Assembly (NCBI GenBank): GCA_020310875.1
Contig: CM035413.1
Span: 188,990,904-189,054,903, forward strand
Length of the DNA: 64,000 bases
Source of the DNA: Ceratopteris richardii
Lineage: Eukaryota; Streptophyta; Polypodiopsida; Polypodiales; Pteridaceae
Direction: 5' to 3'
The notes under the pieces were generated by a model, which saw only the letters and a list, made by a program, of their open reading frames with translations, was not told the DNA's origin and made no database searches. This document shows positions 25,571-36,099 of the stretch, piece by piece. Both the position numbers and the translations under genes were made by a program. Each line of letters opens with the position of its first letter. Within the stretch, counting starts at the first letter, position 1.

Positions 25571-26574
25571 GGTCTTTGCCCTGCAAGTTATAGCTCCTCC
25601 TCGGAACACTAGCACTAGACCTTGATCCACCAGATGTGCTTGAGACCTCTTATGCCATGATGGTAGAGAACTGAATGGAATGATAATGGAGCTAGAAGAG
25701 TCCGAACACCAATGAATAAGTGTATCAAGGAGTAAATCGACCACTATATAGTTGACAAAACCAAAAATCTGGAAAAATTTTGCCAGAGTATCCTCTGCAA
25801 AATGAGTGTATGACCAGTGTCAAAATATCATAAAACTGCAAGTACTGACATGTTTGCCTGCATAGTGAATCACTGACTCCACTGCATACAATCAGTTACC
25901 CAATAGAAGCCAACTAGGCTTATCGAGCACCTATGAACAACTATCATACGTCTCTTATGGTGAGGCTGGGTAAGTCTTCCACCTGCATCACCGAAGAGAC
26001 CCCAACATCTAGGTGTCTCCTAGTTAAGAAAATCTCATCACGACCCTCTTTATCAAATGTAAAAGTCTTATTGCAAAGAACGTAATCGCTATATCAACGA
26101 CCACATGGACATGCATAAGCGGTATCCACAGAAGCATACATGATGTGTATGTGCTCAATATATGCACTAAAATGGCACTAAAAGGCTGAATGCACAGCCT
26201 AAAAACTAGCCAATAACACCTACAAGTGTCTGTCAACTCTGATGTTTTTTTGGCTCAAAAAACTTGCATAAATTTGCAGCGGCTGCTCCCACCAAAACTA
26301 AAATCTTTCAAGAAACCTATATTTTTACGAGTGTGGCTGAAAAGACATCCCCAAAGGTTGATATTTATTATTGGAGAATTACAAAGAACACTCTTCTTGA
26401 TGTTATTGGACTTGTGTGAAGAGAACTATGTGCGGAAGTACTCCAAAATGGCCCCAAAAGACACCCAAAAAATGCTTCAAAAATAGGCTTTGAAAGCAAA
26501 GAATGAAGCTTTGAGGGACCAAAACATGTTCAAGGTAATGTCAACCGTAGTCTTTCCCCTTCTTCAGACACCAC

Positions 26575-26670
26575 AAGAGTGTAGCTTAGTGGCAAGAGAT
26601 TGCCATGGTTAAGCGAGCTCCAGGGGGAAGAGTATTGGGATGGGTGACCTCCCGAGAAGTATCGAGAACC
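26575..26670 (+). other. 5S rRNA-like segment in Copia-1 leader
   Basis: On the plus strand, GTTAAGCGAGCTCC and then GGATGGGTGACCTCCCGAGAAG (26637-26658) match box A and box C of plant 5S rRNA in spacing and sequence. A tRNA A-box-like TAGCTTAGTGG lies just before, at 26582. It is antisense to Copia-1 and between its PBS and gag. It could be a 5S-derived SINE, a Cassandra-type remnant or captured rDNA. It is not a functional 5S gene, because the first part is not recognisable. Confidence 0.75.
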
Positions 26671-26858
26671 TTCCTTGATCGTTGAGGCCCTTCCTCATGC
26701 ATAGCCAATGGCGCCAATAGTGACTTTGGTGACCTCGGATGACAAGGTATGCCAAGGTCTATGCCTTGGTCACCCCCTTAGTCGTAAGCCTTGGAGAAAG
26801 TCGGGAGGGGGGGGGGTTCGCTTCACTCGCACAAAAGGAACAAAGCTTTTGCGTCAAA

Positions 26859-26872
26859 TTGCTCTGATACCA
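26859..26872 (-). other. Copia-1 primer-binding site
   Basis: TGGTATCAGAGCAA on the minus strand, one base from the LTR; complementary to initiator Met-tRNA. Confidence 0.9.
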
Positions 26873-26873
26873 G

Positions 26874-27171
26874 TGAAGTATTTCGATGGCGATGCACCAC
26901 AATGCACTCTCCTTCTCAAGAGCTCCACGATGATATCCTCGGAGTAGAAAGCTGAGCTCTTAAGGCTGCACACAGTACTTCGTACCGAAGTTGTAGAATA
27001 CGCAGAAAGACACAGTACACAGGGAGCACGAAGACATAATTCTTAGGTCTTACAAATGCAGTCGAACTTATAGTCCGTGACTGACCAGGCCACTATATGT
27101 TTTATTAAAGAACATATATAAAGAAGTGTCTAGTGGCCATTTGAATTTTCACATGGACACTAATGATAACA
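26874..27171 (-). repeat. Copia-1 5' LTR
   Basis: 298 bp, minus strand TGTTATCATTAG to ACTTCA, directly followed by the primer site. Confidence 0.92.
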
Positions 27172-27522
27172 CAAGTCCATCTGCTTACAACAAACACATC
27201 AACAACCACAACCAATCAAGCCCAGTTTTCCATTCAAGTGTTCTTTTTCTACTTTTTCTTCTCCTACTTTTCAACGCTCACCTACTTTTCAACAGCCACC
27301 TCCTTTTCAATGCCCTCCTCAATCGAATTTCTCGCCAGTACCCAATACACCTACTTTACAAGCTACAAAACCTCCAACCCTTCAAACTACAACGATGGAT
27401 GCTCAACAAAAGAGACCCCAAATCACTTGTTGGAATTGTGGTAAGTTTGGTCATACTAAACCTAAATGTAGGTTTCAAACTCATGATATGAAGCCTCTTG
27501 GAGCTCAAGTACACAACATGTA
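27172..27522 (+). pseudogene. Gypsy-1 gag C-terminus with zinc knuckle
   Basis: Resumes gag after Copia-1. It carries CWNCGKFGHTKPKC, a C-x2-C-x4-H-x4-C nucleocapsid knuckle, at about 27430-27471. A stop follows at about 27521. A recognisable aspartic protease (D-S/T-G) is absent between here and RT. Confidence 0.8.
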
Positions 27523-27650
27523 GGTGGTCCCTGAAGGCATGCAACCTGATTGGACTGAAGAAGCACTGGAAAAGGAGTTTACTTTGGGTAACATAATTAT
27601 TTTGGTATGCTTTTTTGTCATCATTATAACCCATGCATTGATTATCTGCA

Positions 27651-29120
27651 ATGCATGACTCCCAACCATTTCCATTAATTATTCATACTCAAGTAAAACG
27701 TGCATTTAGGAAAGGCTACAATTCATGTATTATTTTTGTCAATAATATAGTTGATTATACACATACACTTCTTGATGCACATAAATCATTTATGGATTCC
27801 TATAAGGATTGTTTTATGGCTGATTTTCCTTCTAAACTACTACCTTCTAGGGGATCACTTGACCACAACATAGAATTAATTTCTAGTAGTTCCCCTCCCC
27901 ATAAAGCACCTTATAGGCATGGACCTTTACCTCAACAAGAAATAGCTAATCAAGTTAAGGATTTACTCCATAAAGGACTAATAAGGCCTAGTTCTTCTCC
28001 CTTTGGAGCACCTATTCTTTTAGTAGGGAAGAAGAACAAGACTTATTGGATGTGCATTGACTATAGAGTGCTCAATAAGATCACGATTAAAAATAGATAT
28101 CCTATTCTTAAGATAGATGATTTGCTAGATAAACTTTGTGGAGCATGTGTTTTTAGTAAAAGTGATCTTAAATATGGGTATCATCAGATAAGAATGACAA
28201 AATGACATTTATAAGACTGCCTTTAGAACTCAAACTGGTCACTTTGAATTCGTGGTAATGCCTTTTGGACTCGCCAATGCACCTGCTACATTTGCACGTA
28301 TGATGAATCACATTTTTCTTGAGTACCAAGCTTTTGTTCTTGTTTTCTTTGATGATATTCTTGTCTATAGTGAGAATGATAATGACCATGAAAAGCATTT
28401 AGCAACAGTTTTCAACTTGTTATCCAAAAATAAACTTTATGCCAATCATGAAAAGAGTTATTTCTTCCAAAAGGAATTAGAGTATTTAGGCCATATTGTC
28501 TCTAGTCAAGGTGATCATGTGGATCAAAAGAAAATTAAAGTAATTAAAGAATGGCCCATACCTCAATCTATGAATGATGTATGCCATTTTCTTGGGTCAA
28601 CTACTTTTTATCAAAAGTTTGTAAAAGCCTTTTCTTATTTAGCACTTCCACTCACATTATTGTTGAAGAAAAAGTTAAAGCTTGCATGGGAATTAGCACA
28701 ACAACAATCTTCTGAAAAACTCAAACATGCACTTTCTCATGCACCTGTTTTGCAATTACCAGATTTTGCACAACCTTTCCATGTAGTTACAGATGCTAGA
28801 GGTTTAGGTCTAGGTGTTGCATTAATGCAAAATGACCATTCTATTGCATTTGAAAGTAGGAAACTGAAACCTTCAAAAAAGAATTATAGTACATATGATA
28901 AGGAATTGTTGGCTGTTGTGCATGCTTTAAAAAAATGGAAACATTACCTTATGGGTTCAAAAGTCATAATCAAAGCAGACCAACAAGCTATTAAGCATTT
29001 ATTAGATCAATTATTGATTTCTAACCGACACATTAAATGGGCTTCATTCATACAAAATTTTCAACCTATGATTTAATATCAACCTGGAAAAGCTAATGTT
29101 GTAGTTGATGCACTTAGTCG
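27651..29120 (+). pseudogene. Gypsy-1 reverse transcriptase and RNase H
   Basis: RT motifs: [40 protein letters not shown], a frameshift near 28201, then MPFGLANAPATF and VFFDDILVYS with the catalytic DD intact. RNase H: FHVVTDARGLGLG, FESRKLKPSKKNYSTYDKELLAVV, then a stop near 29075 and the RNase H tail VVDALSR. The protease is missing upstream. It would need its frames repaired to work; treated as a pseudogene. Confidence 0.88.
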
Positions 29121-29234
29121 CTTTCCATGCCCACAAACAAATATTGTTTCAATCAATAATATTTATGTTGTTCATATTCATTCATTTCATGACATGATTC
29201 CTACTTATGCATCTGATTTGTATTTTTCACAAAC

Positions 29235-30035
29235 ATGGAATGCTTCAATAATTCTACAACATTTAGTGAGAATCACTACACTTTTCATAATGGGTTCTTG
29301 TATTTCAAACACAAGTTATGCATTACTCAAGGTTTTAAAGAATTTGTTATGAAAGAGATGCATGAACCACCATATACAAGTCATAGGGGTATACAAAATA
29401 CTAGTAATATATGTAAAGAATTTTTCTTTTGGCCCAATATGGACAAGGATATTGCAGAGTACATTTCCCATTGCATTGTGTGTCAACGTGTGAAAAGACA
29501 TCATGGTAAATCATTTGGCTTATTAATGCCACTTCCCATACCTAATGGACCATGGAAACAAATCTCTATGGATTTTATTATTGGTCTTCCTACAACTTCA
29601 TCACATAATGATATGATTTGGACTATTGTTGATAGATTTAGTAAACAAGCATACTTCATTCCTTGTGAAAAAACTCTTTCTGCACCTCAAGCTGCTAAGT
29701 TATTTATTAAATGTATTTTTCTGCATCATGGTTTTCCAAAAGTTACTTTATCATATCGAGATGTTCGTTTTTGCAATCACTTTTGGGTTGCATTATTTCA
29801 AAATTTAGGTTCTAAAATAGACTTTAGCTCTGCATTTCATCTTGAAAGTAATGGGCAAAGTGAGGCTACGAATAGTACTATTTTAGATCTATTACATTGT
29901 TATTCTTTAGATAATCTACGTAATTGGGATGAGAAACTTCCTTTACTACAATTTGCATATAATAACAGAACACATACCACTACTGGACGTGCATTGTATG
30001 AAATTGTGTATGGTAAAAAGCTTCCCATCCCATGA
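29235..30035 (+). pseudogene. Gypsy-1 integrase core
   Basis: Zinc-binding region with CIVCQRVK near 29470, then the core with MDFIIGL (first Asp), SYRDVRF (second Asp) and GQSEATN (Glu), so the D-D-E triad can still be read. It ends at a stop near 30035, before the C-terminal region. Confidence 0.85.
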
Positions 30036-30565
30036 CTCTCACTCAAACTGATATACGTACAGTTGATTCTTTTGCACAAGATCATATTTCTACACTTCAT
30101 GAGGTTCATGAGCACATTAAAAAGAGTCAAGAACTTTATATGCGTCATGTTCATAAGAAATGAGTAGCTAAACATTTTAATGAAAATGACTTTTTATTGT
30201 TACAAATAATTAAAAGACATTTAAAAAATATTTCACAACATCCTAAGGTCAAACTTGCACCACATTATTATGGACCTTTTTGTATTATTCAAAAAATTAA
30301 TGAGAATGTTTTTAGATTAGACATACCTTCTCATTGGAATATACATAATTCTTTTCATATTAGTTTATTGAAATCGTTTAAAGGAACTCTACCACTCACT
30401 CCTATTTTAGATGATCCTCCTTTGTTAAAAGAGGATACTAAAATTTTAATTCTAAAGAAAATAATTGATTATGATGTTACTACTACATGCATAGGTAACC
30501 AATATCATAGATATTTAGTTAAATATAAAAATCACTCACTTGAAGAATCTCAATGGATTCATTAG
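30036..30565 (+). pseudogene. Gypsy-1 integrase C-terminus with chromodomain-like tail
   Basis: After stops, the 3' part reads KLAPHYYGPFCI and HNSFHISLLK, typical of the integrase C-terminus. It then reads RYLVKYKNHSLEESQW, the core of a chromodomain that guides chromovirus insertion. Truncated after W-I-H. Confidence 0.75.
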
Positions 30566-30752
30566 ACATTACTAACTCCATTTTATGACCATTTGATTTT
30601 TGCTTATCATTCACAATCACATTAAAGTCCAATTTTTCCAGTTCCATGCATTTGCTTTTACATGGAACATGCATATGATTGTTCAGTGATGGGACATGTG
30701 ACTGGCCATCCATGTCTACTTTATTCTTATCAACTGAGGTCAGTTGCTCATC

Positions 30753-30764
30753 AATTGGGAGGCA
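30753..30764 (+). other. Gypsy-1 polypurine tract
   Basis: ATTGGGAGGCA immediately before the 3' LTR start TGTTATAC. Confidence 0.7.
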
Positions 30765-30843
30765 TGTTATACTTTATGGAATAATGGAATGTTAAATGGA
30801 TTTTAACGCCTTGAGGTTTTTAATGTGTTTTGTGTTTTGATTT
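30765..30843 (+). repeat. Gypsy-1 3' LTR, truncated
   Basis: About 79 bp match the 5' LTR with few differences, then similarity stops abruptly and CACTA-A-type sequence follows. About 420 bp of LTR are lost. Confidence 0.82.
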
Positions 30844-30879
30844 CAAGTGCCTCCTGTGTATATGGCCGCTGCATCACAA

Positions 30880-31990
30880 TATTAGACTGCTCGCAATAGC
30901 ACTCCCCCCGAGCCTCACTCCTTATGGCCTCACTCCCACTGGCATTACTCCTGTCGGTGTCACTCATATGGGCGGGGCTACTCCCGTCGGAGGTACATCT
31001 CCTAGCTTTATGACTCCACCATGACCACCTTCTCAGCCATCCCCTAGTAGCTCTAGTAGTAGACGTGTGTGTTCAACACCTCAGCACGATAAAGGTGCTA
31101 GCATGTCCCAATGATTGAGGTCACGCTCTAGAGGAGGTTCCACCGGAGGTTCCAGGAGTGGATCTACAGGTGGCGGTGGAGGAGGTGGACGTTGTGGAGG
31201 CCGTGCGATAGACATTGTGTCACCCACTTCTACTCATAGAGCAAGTACCTCAGATGTAGGCATGCCACATGGTACACCACGTACACCTTGGGATGCTCAT
31301 GGCCATGACGACTCCAAGGTGTATAGTATCCGTGATGGAGCTCCGGTGATGGATGTGGCTGGAAAGGCCATGCATCAGTGTATACGATAGCTTTGCTCCA
31401 TATGTTTGGACACTCTGTCATGTTGAAATGGAGTGAACAAGATAAAGATCATAAAAATTATATCGCAGAGATAATCTATCAGGAGTTTTGACCAGCACAT
31501 GGGCATCCTATTGTCAGCTCAGAGTGGATTCAACACACGACATGTGAGGTTATGTCCCATTGCCGATCTAAGGCTCATGATGCTTTTGATTTCAAAGCAC
31601 GCTTACCAAAGCCTGTATGGTTAGATGATGAGGAGTGGGATATGATTCGCGACGAGCAATAAGAGACTGTGATCGATATCGCCAACAACGAGATGCGACA
31701 GCCACACGTCTATATACAATTTGACCATCACATTTGGGTAGCGATATATATGACACTATGCATCACAAATTTGTAAGTATCATTTGGTGTATTTGAATTT
31801 GTTTGTGTTAAACATGTCATGTATGTTCATCTAACGTTTTGCATACTTGTTGCAGGAGTTGGCAGTGGGTCATCCTCCAACACGAACCGAGGAGGCTTAT
31901 GGACATTATTATGGATTGGTTGCACTATTGGAGGACTTGGAGGGACTTGGTGCGATCATTTTCATGGGAACATCCATGTTGAGGTGATGA
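30880..31990 (+). pseudogene. CACTA-A transposase-like gene (Ptta/En-Spm type)
   Basis: N-terminal low-complexity region rich in Pro, Thr, Ser and Gly (LTPYGLTPTG, GGGGGGGRCGG). Then a conserved block at about 31500-31772 (LPKPVWLDDEEWDMIRDEQ, then a stop) and, after an intron 31773-31855 (GTAAGT...GCAG), LAVGHPPTRTEEAYGHYYGL. It resembles the plant Ptta/En-Spm accessory protein (W-x5-W...GG motif region). Several stops: inactive. Confidence 0.68.
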
Positions 31991-32407
31991 ACTTGTAAAC
32001 TTGATTTGGTATTTTTAGTTGTTATTTGTAAATATCATATCAATTTGTCTCATTTCATGAATGTTCTTTGTTGCAGGATTATTGATATAGATGTTTTTAT
32101 CCTTTTGGGCATGTGTATGGCAGTGGTGTGCCACAATTTTGTATTTGAATCATATATGGCAATAGTGCACTAGATTTTTGTATTTGGTTCCTATAAGGCA
32201 ATGCTTTGTCACATTTTGTATTTGGCTCATATATGGCAGTGGTTTGTCACACTCTTGTACATGCTTCATTTATGGAATATATAACTTTTTTGTACATGGT
32301 TCATGGTTCATTCTGCTCATCTCTTTTGTGTCCAATAGTATTTTGCTTTATGAAATCATGTTTTGGTTGCCATTAGAGTACACATCACATATACTTGGTT
32401 TTTTTTT

Positions 32408-32485
32408 TGTCAGAGTGTATTGTCTTTTGCTACACAACATCATGGTAATGTTGTTGTGGCAAGAGACAATACACTTTGCCCAAAT
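32408..32485. repeat. Long hairpin in CACTA-A 3' region
   Basis: Arms AGAGTGTATTGTCTTTTG and CAAGAGACAATACACTTTG pair, continuing to CAACAT/ATGTTG at the loop. About 75 bp. The same hairpin is in CACTA-B at 37981-38060. Confidence 0.85.
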
Positions 32486-32640
32486 AAAAATTTGCAGATA
32501 TGGTCATTGGTATGCGCGTCGATACTCCCAACACAATCGCCAATATGTGCGACAGTACTCCCAGCAAGGTCATCGGTATAGGTGCCAGTATGAGCATCGA
32601 TAATATCAACGCTTATACCGATGCCTGTGAAAAATATTCA

Positions 32641-33351
32641 AATGAATATAATTGAGAGCAAAAATATGATGAAAAGGTATGAAAATCAATTCATTCCTAT
32701 CCAAAATGGTTCAAAATATGATTAAGAACTCCTAATTATCATAATTAGACACTCAAGTAATTCAAAAAGAGTTTCTTGCTAGCCAATGGCTTGTGTAGAG
32801 ATGGCTTCCAATGGTCAAAATATGGCATCTAACCATTCAAAATAAAGAATTGTAGAATCTATAGCAATTTGAATTTCTTGATTTGGATATTTTATGAAGA
32901 AGTTATGGCCAAACCAATGGAGCTAGGTGGATGGGCAACATCTTTCCTTGAAGAGATTTGCAGAGCATTAAATGATTTGTACCAATGGTTTCTATTATCC
33001 AATGATAGCTTGCATCCACTCATTGGAAAGCTCTTGGAGTCTTCTTTTTATTACAAGTGGAACCATCCAATTTGGGTCATATAAGAGAGTTATGTCCATT
33101 TTAGTAAAGGTAGGGTTGCTGCCTTCCCTTCTCACATGGAAGATTAAACTCTTTTTTTTGCTTGCACATAGTCACGTGCACACGTTCCAAGAGATCTAGA
33201 TCATCACAAAAAACCATTTTGAGGTTTCCATGGCTTCTCACGTTGTCTCGACAAGGATGAAGATGATGATTCCCCCAAAATTAGTATGGATACCTTCTAA
33301 AGATCTACTTGCTCAAGAATTGTCCATCTCCTTGCCCAAGGTCTCTCCCTC
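32641..33351. other. No recognised coding sequence
   Basis: Between CACTA-A and the Copia-X primer site. Probably Copia-X leader, but no gag domain can be read. Confidence 0.4.
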
Positions 33352-33583
33352 CCTCATGCTTTGATACCAAATGTGAGAAGTGGAGAATGACATGCCTGGG
33401 ACTCACGTCCCAGCCTATTTATAGCCCTTGGCTAGTCACCATCTAGATTTCTCTCTAACGTCCCTCTACTCATCTGCCCATCATGAGTAGGTACCTCATA
33501 TGAACTCTCTAGCTTTTGGCCTTGTCTATCCCTCAAGCAAAGAACTTCTTGTTCCTCCAAGCATGTACATCTTTGGAATAACA
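33352..33583 (-). mobile_element. 5' LTR and primer site of another Copia (Copia-X)
   Basis: LTR about 33371-33583 (TGTTATTCC on the minus strand to TTCTCACA), with a TATTTATAG motif near 33416. The primer site TGGTATCAAAGC follows at about 33358-33369. The internal part to the left is not recognisable as coding. Confidence 0.55.
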
Positions 33584-33830
33584 CATATCCTTTTGGTACA
33601 AATTGTGATTTATACATGCTTATGCTACCACCAATGTTGCGCTTTACCTTGTAAATGCACTTGCAACCAACCTATGGGTTTCTTTACTTATGGAAATGGA
33701 AACGGCTTCCATGCTTCATGTCCATAAAGTGAATCCATCTCTTCATACATAAATTTCTCCCAATCTTTATTTCCAATTGCATATTCAAAATAGGAAGATT
33801 CAGTGCAACAAAACCTCCACGTGATTAATG
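33584..33830 (-). pseudogene. Copia-0 RT N-terminal remnant
   Basis: Minus-strand translation gives AIGNKDWEKFMYEEMDSL, then KKPIG and, after a frame change, KVKRN and FVPKGY, the standard opening of Copia RT. It stops where the piece at 19082 would continue (QTYGLDYG). So these are two halves of one RT separated by 19083-33583. Confidence 0.75.
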
Positions 33831-34049
33831 GGTGAATAATGAGCTCTCACCTCCCAATCAAGCCTCACATATATAGCCTACGTCAAGGGGTACTTGAACT
33901 AGGAATGTGGCTACATGTCTATCATGTGTACGAGTTATCTATAGTCCACTAGAGTGGTTGGTTAGTGATGTACCCCAATCCACTTGAGTTAACTCAAAGA
34001 AAACCTTCTAGAAGACCTTGGAGCTCTTGGCAAAACACTCACCCATGTC

Positions 34050-34137
34050 TCTTTTGGGATTTGAACCTAAGACATCCTCCTTCCAAACCTTGAGACTTAA
34101 CCACTCAGCCAAGTTACTTGTCACAGTAGAAAATTTG
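34050..34137 (-). other. tRNA-like pol III promoter (SINE or tRNA-derived)
   Basis: Minus strand: GGCTGAGTGGTTAAG (A box, tRNA-Ser/Leu-like) and GGTTCAAATCCCA (B box) about 35 bp later. The sequence between does not fold into an obvious mature tRNA and I could not define ends or a target duplication, so I call a SINE head or tRNA relic. Confidence 0.5.
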
Positions 34138-34139
34138 TA

Positions 34140-34918
34140 GTCTTAACTTAAGCCAAAGATCTACCTCTTAAGTCTGCTTGGTATGCAGATCGTTTATGCT
34201 CTCTCCTATAATCCATAGAGATAATGGTGCCACTTCTTAAGAACATTTATTATATTATTGTGAATGTTTCTCGTTCATAGCTAGAATAATTTTGCTGAGA
34301 AGGACTTAGCTTTCTACTTTCAAAAGATATTGGTTAGCCATTTTGGCTTAGCACTTCTTCAACTACATATGAAATTTCATTGTTTCTACTTGGAATGGCT
34401 TGTTTGGATGTGCAATATGTAGAATTGAGGCACAAGCTAAAGAAATTTTCAAATCTTGTAAACTTTTTTATTGTTTCTCGTTCCATTCTAACTTTTTCTA
34501 GTTACCCTTAGGTTGGTATGTTATAGATACTACTATCTTAGCATAGCTTGAAACAAAATTTTGATAGTATCCTGCTAGTCAGAGAACACTTTGTAATTCT
34601 TGAATAGTCTTTGGGGTCAGGCCATTCAAGAATCACTTGGGCCTTTTTTGGGTCAACTTTGATTCCCTTCATGGATATAACATGGCCTAAATAATTTACT
34701 TCTAGGGTAAAAATTCTCATTTCAACTTCTTGCAAAAGTCTAAAGACTTTCTTCAAGTGTTCCAAATGACTTTTATAATCTTTACTAAAGATTAGACTAT
34801 CATTGTAGAAATCTACTACAAATTCCCAAGTATGGCTATAACACTTGATTCATTACAATCATAAACATTGTGGGTGCATTTTTCAACCTCTAGAAACTCG
34901 TAATGACCATACTTTGTT
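34140..34918 (-). pseudogene. Gypsy-type RT/RNase H of chimeric element, copy 1
   Basis: RT reads from KVWSL through FVVDFYNDSLIFSKD, HLKKVFRLLQE, LGHVISMKGIKVDPKKAQVI and EWPDP. RNase H traces follow leftward (PISFESRKLSPSQQNYSSYERE near 34280-34350). The catalytic box is YNDS where Gypsy has Y/F-x-DD. Stops are present and the N-terminal RT part is missing. Confidence 0.75.
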
Positions 34919-35765
34919 CTTAGGGTTGTCTTGGTGATATCACTTTCTTGGATTTCACGATATCCTTAACGAATAACTCAAACTCTACTTCTACAGTGTT
35001 GACAAACTCCTTGCCATTTGAAGAGCCATTCTTCTCTTCTGCTTTCTTGATGCAACAATCTTGAATTCTATGGCTTTTCTTCTTGCAATGGAAACACTCT
35101 CCCTTGAAATTTATTTTATTGTTCTTCTTTTGGTCTCCATCTTTGAAGATTCCGCTTTTCCCCCTTTGGCATTTGCTATGAATGCAACATCTCCTTTGTT
35201 GTAGCCACTCCTTGTCTTGATTCATAGGTCCTCCTCCATAAGGCACTAAATTCTTCAATAGTTAGAGGTTGAGGTCCGATTTGAGTATTAAGAGAAGCTA
35301 CCAAACCATCAAAATTTGGTGGGCAAGTTCAAAGACAACACTGAGCTAGCTCCTCGCTTCAATTCTTTATACCTGCTCCCACTATTTGATCTTGTAGATT
35401 CTTTATGCAAGTGATGAGTATCTCTACAGTCTCCCTATCAACAAAGCTTTCTACTATTATTTGACTCTCTAAGTTTTGAATCCATGTCTAATTATGAGTT
35501 TCATATCGATCTCTCAATATCTTCCATGCTTCACAAGCCTTGCTAGTATGCTGAATGTGAGTTAGAACACTATCGATAGTACTTGTAACTAGAGCACAGA
35601 GTGCATCTGCATTTCTATGTCTCCAAGCATGTAGAAGATCAACATTAGGAGGAATCATTCGAGTCGGATTATTTCAAGCAGGTGTTCCTTGGGGCTCATT
35701 ATCACTCCTAAGAATAGTCTCTAGAAGCTCATATTATTGCAAGATAGAAGTGATTTAAAACTTCA
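34919..35765 (-). pseudogene. Copia-like gag of chimeric element, copy 1
   Basis: UBN2-like gag ending in a knuckle CFHCKKKSHRIQDC near 35090-35050 and a Lys-rich tail. It joins directly, on the same strand, to Gypsy-type RT. The same junction recurs at 51590. Upstream part broken by stops. Confidence 0.72.
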
Positions 35766-35989
35766 ATTGGGTATAATTTTTACCATCAATCTTACCTTTT
35801 GCGAAGGCTTGTGGTCATATCCGCAATGTTGAGATGGTTAGCATCATTGCTACTCCTACTTGTGCTCCACCTATTGTTTATACGATACTTGCTCTATTAG
35901 AATACAACACCAAATTCCAAAGGAAGGGCACGGGAACAGGGATTATGACTATAATACTACAATCATAACACGCATTTGTGTTCCTTGAT

Positions 35990-36050
35990 TAACTTCTCAC
36001 TGTTCAATTTATTACAAAGTGTATTACAAAATATGGGCATCCATTTTAGC
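35990..36050. repeat. Short repeat shared with 48775-48815
   Basis: TTACAAAGTGTATTA-AAAATATGGGCATCCAT occurs here and at about 48779 with one difference. It may mark homologous ends (LTR remnants) of Gypsy-2. Confidence 0.5.
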
Positions 36051-36099
36051 TGCTAACACTGGCATGCATAGTGGATCCAAACCCATTGAATTACAAAAA

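Larger units (their letters stand above)
21195..27171 (-). mobile_element. Copia-1, complete Ty1/Copia element inserted in Gypsy-1
   Basis: Minus-strand element of 5977 bp with both LTRs (21195-21493 and 26874-27171), TG...CA ends, PBS 26859-26872, PPT next to 21494, and target-site duplication CAAGT at 21190-21194 and 27172-27176. Domain order gag, protease, integrase, RT, RNase H is Copia-type. The LTRs differ at roughly a tenth of sites by eye, so the insertion is not recent. Stops and frameshifts break gag and pol. Confidence 0.93.
19865..30843 (+). mobile_element. Gypsy-1, Ty3/Gypsy with chromodomain-like end, interrupted by Copia-1
   Basis: Plus-strand element: 5' LTR 19865-20364, PBS 20369, damaged gag, NC zinc knuckle 27427, RT-RNase H 27760-29120, integrase 29235-30035, chromodomain-like tail to about 30565, PPT, and a truncated 3' LTR. 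Copia-1 splits gag at 21195-27171. It sits inside CACTA-A. The pol order RT-RH-INT and the C-terminal YLVKYK...SLEESQW place it with chromoviruses. Confidence 0.85.
30844..32640 (+). mobile_element. CACTA-A, 3' part
   Basis: Continues after Gypsy-1: transposase-like exons (about 30880-31990), a hairpin (32408-32485) and subterminal CGGTAT repeats (32500-32630). The region from about 31500 to 32600 matches CACTA-B (38860-37800) on the opposite strand. The terminal inverted repeat on this side is missing, so the end is approximate. Confidence 0.72.

Noticed and set aside
26575-26670. A functional 5S rRNA gene
   Set aside because: Only the internal promoter part is recognisable and the 5' part does not match.
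34050-34137. A functional tRNA gene
   Set aside because: Boxes fit but no credible acceptor stem or anticodon arm could be paired by eye.
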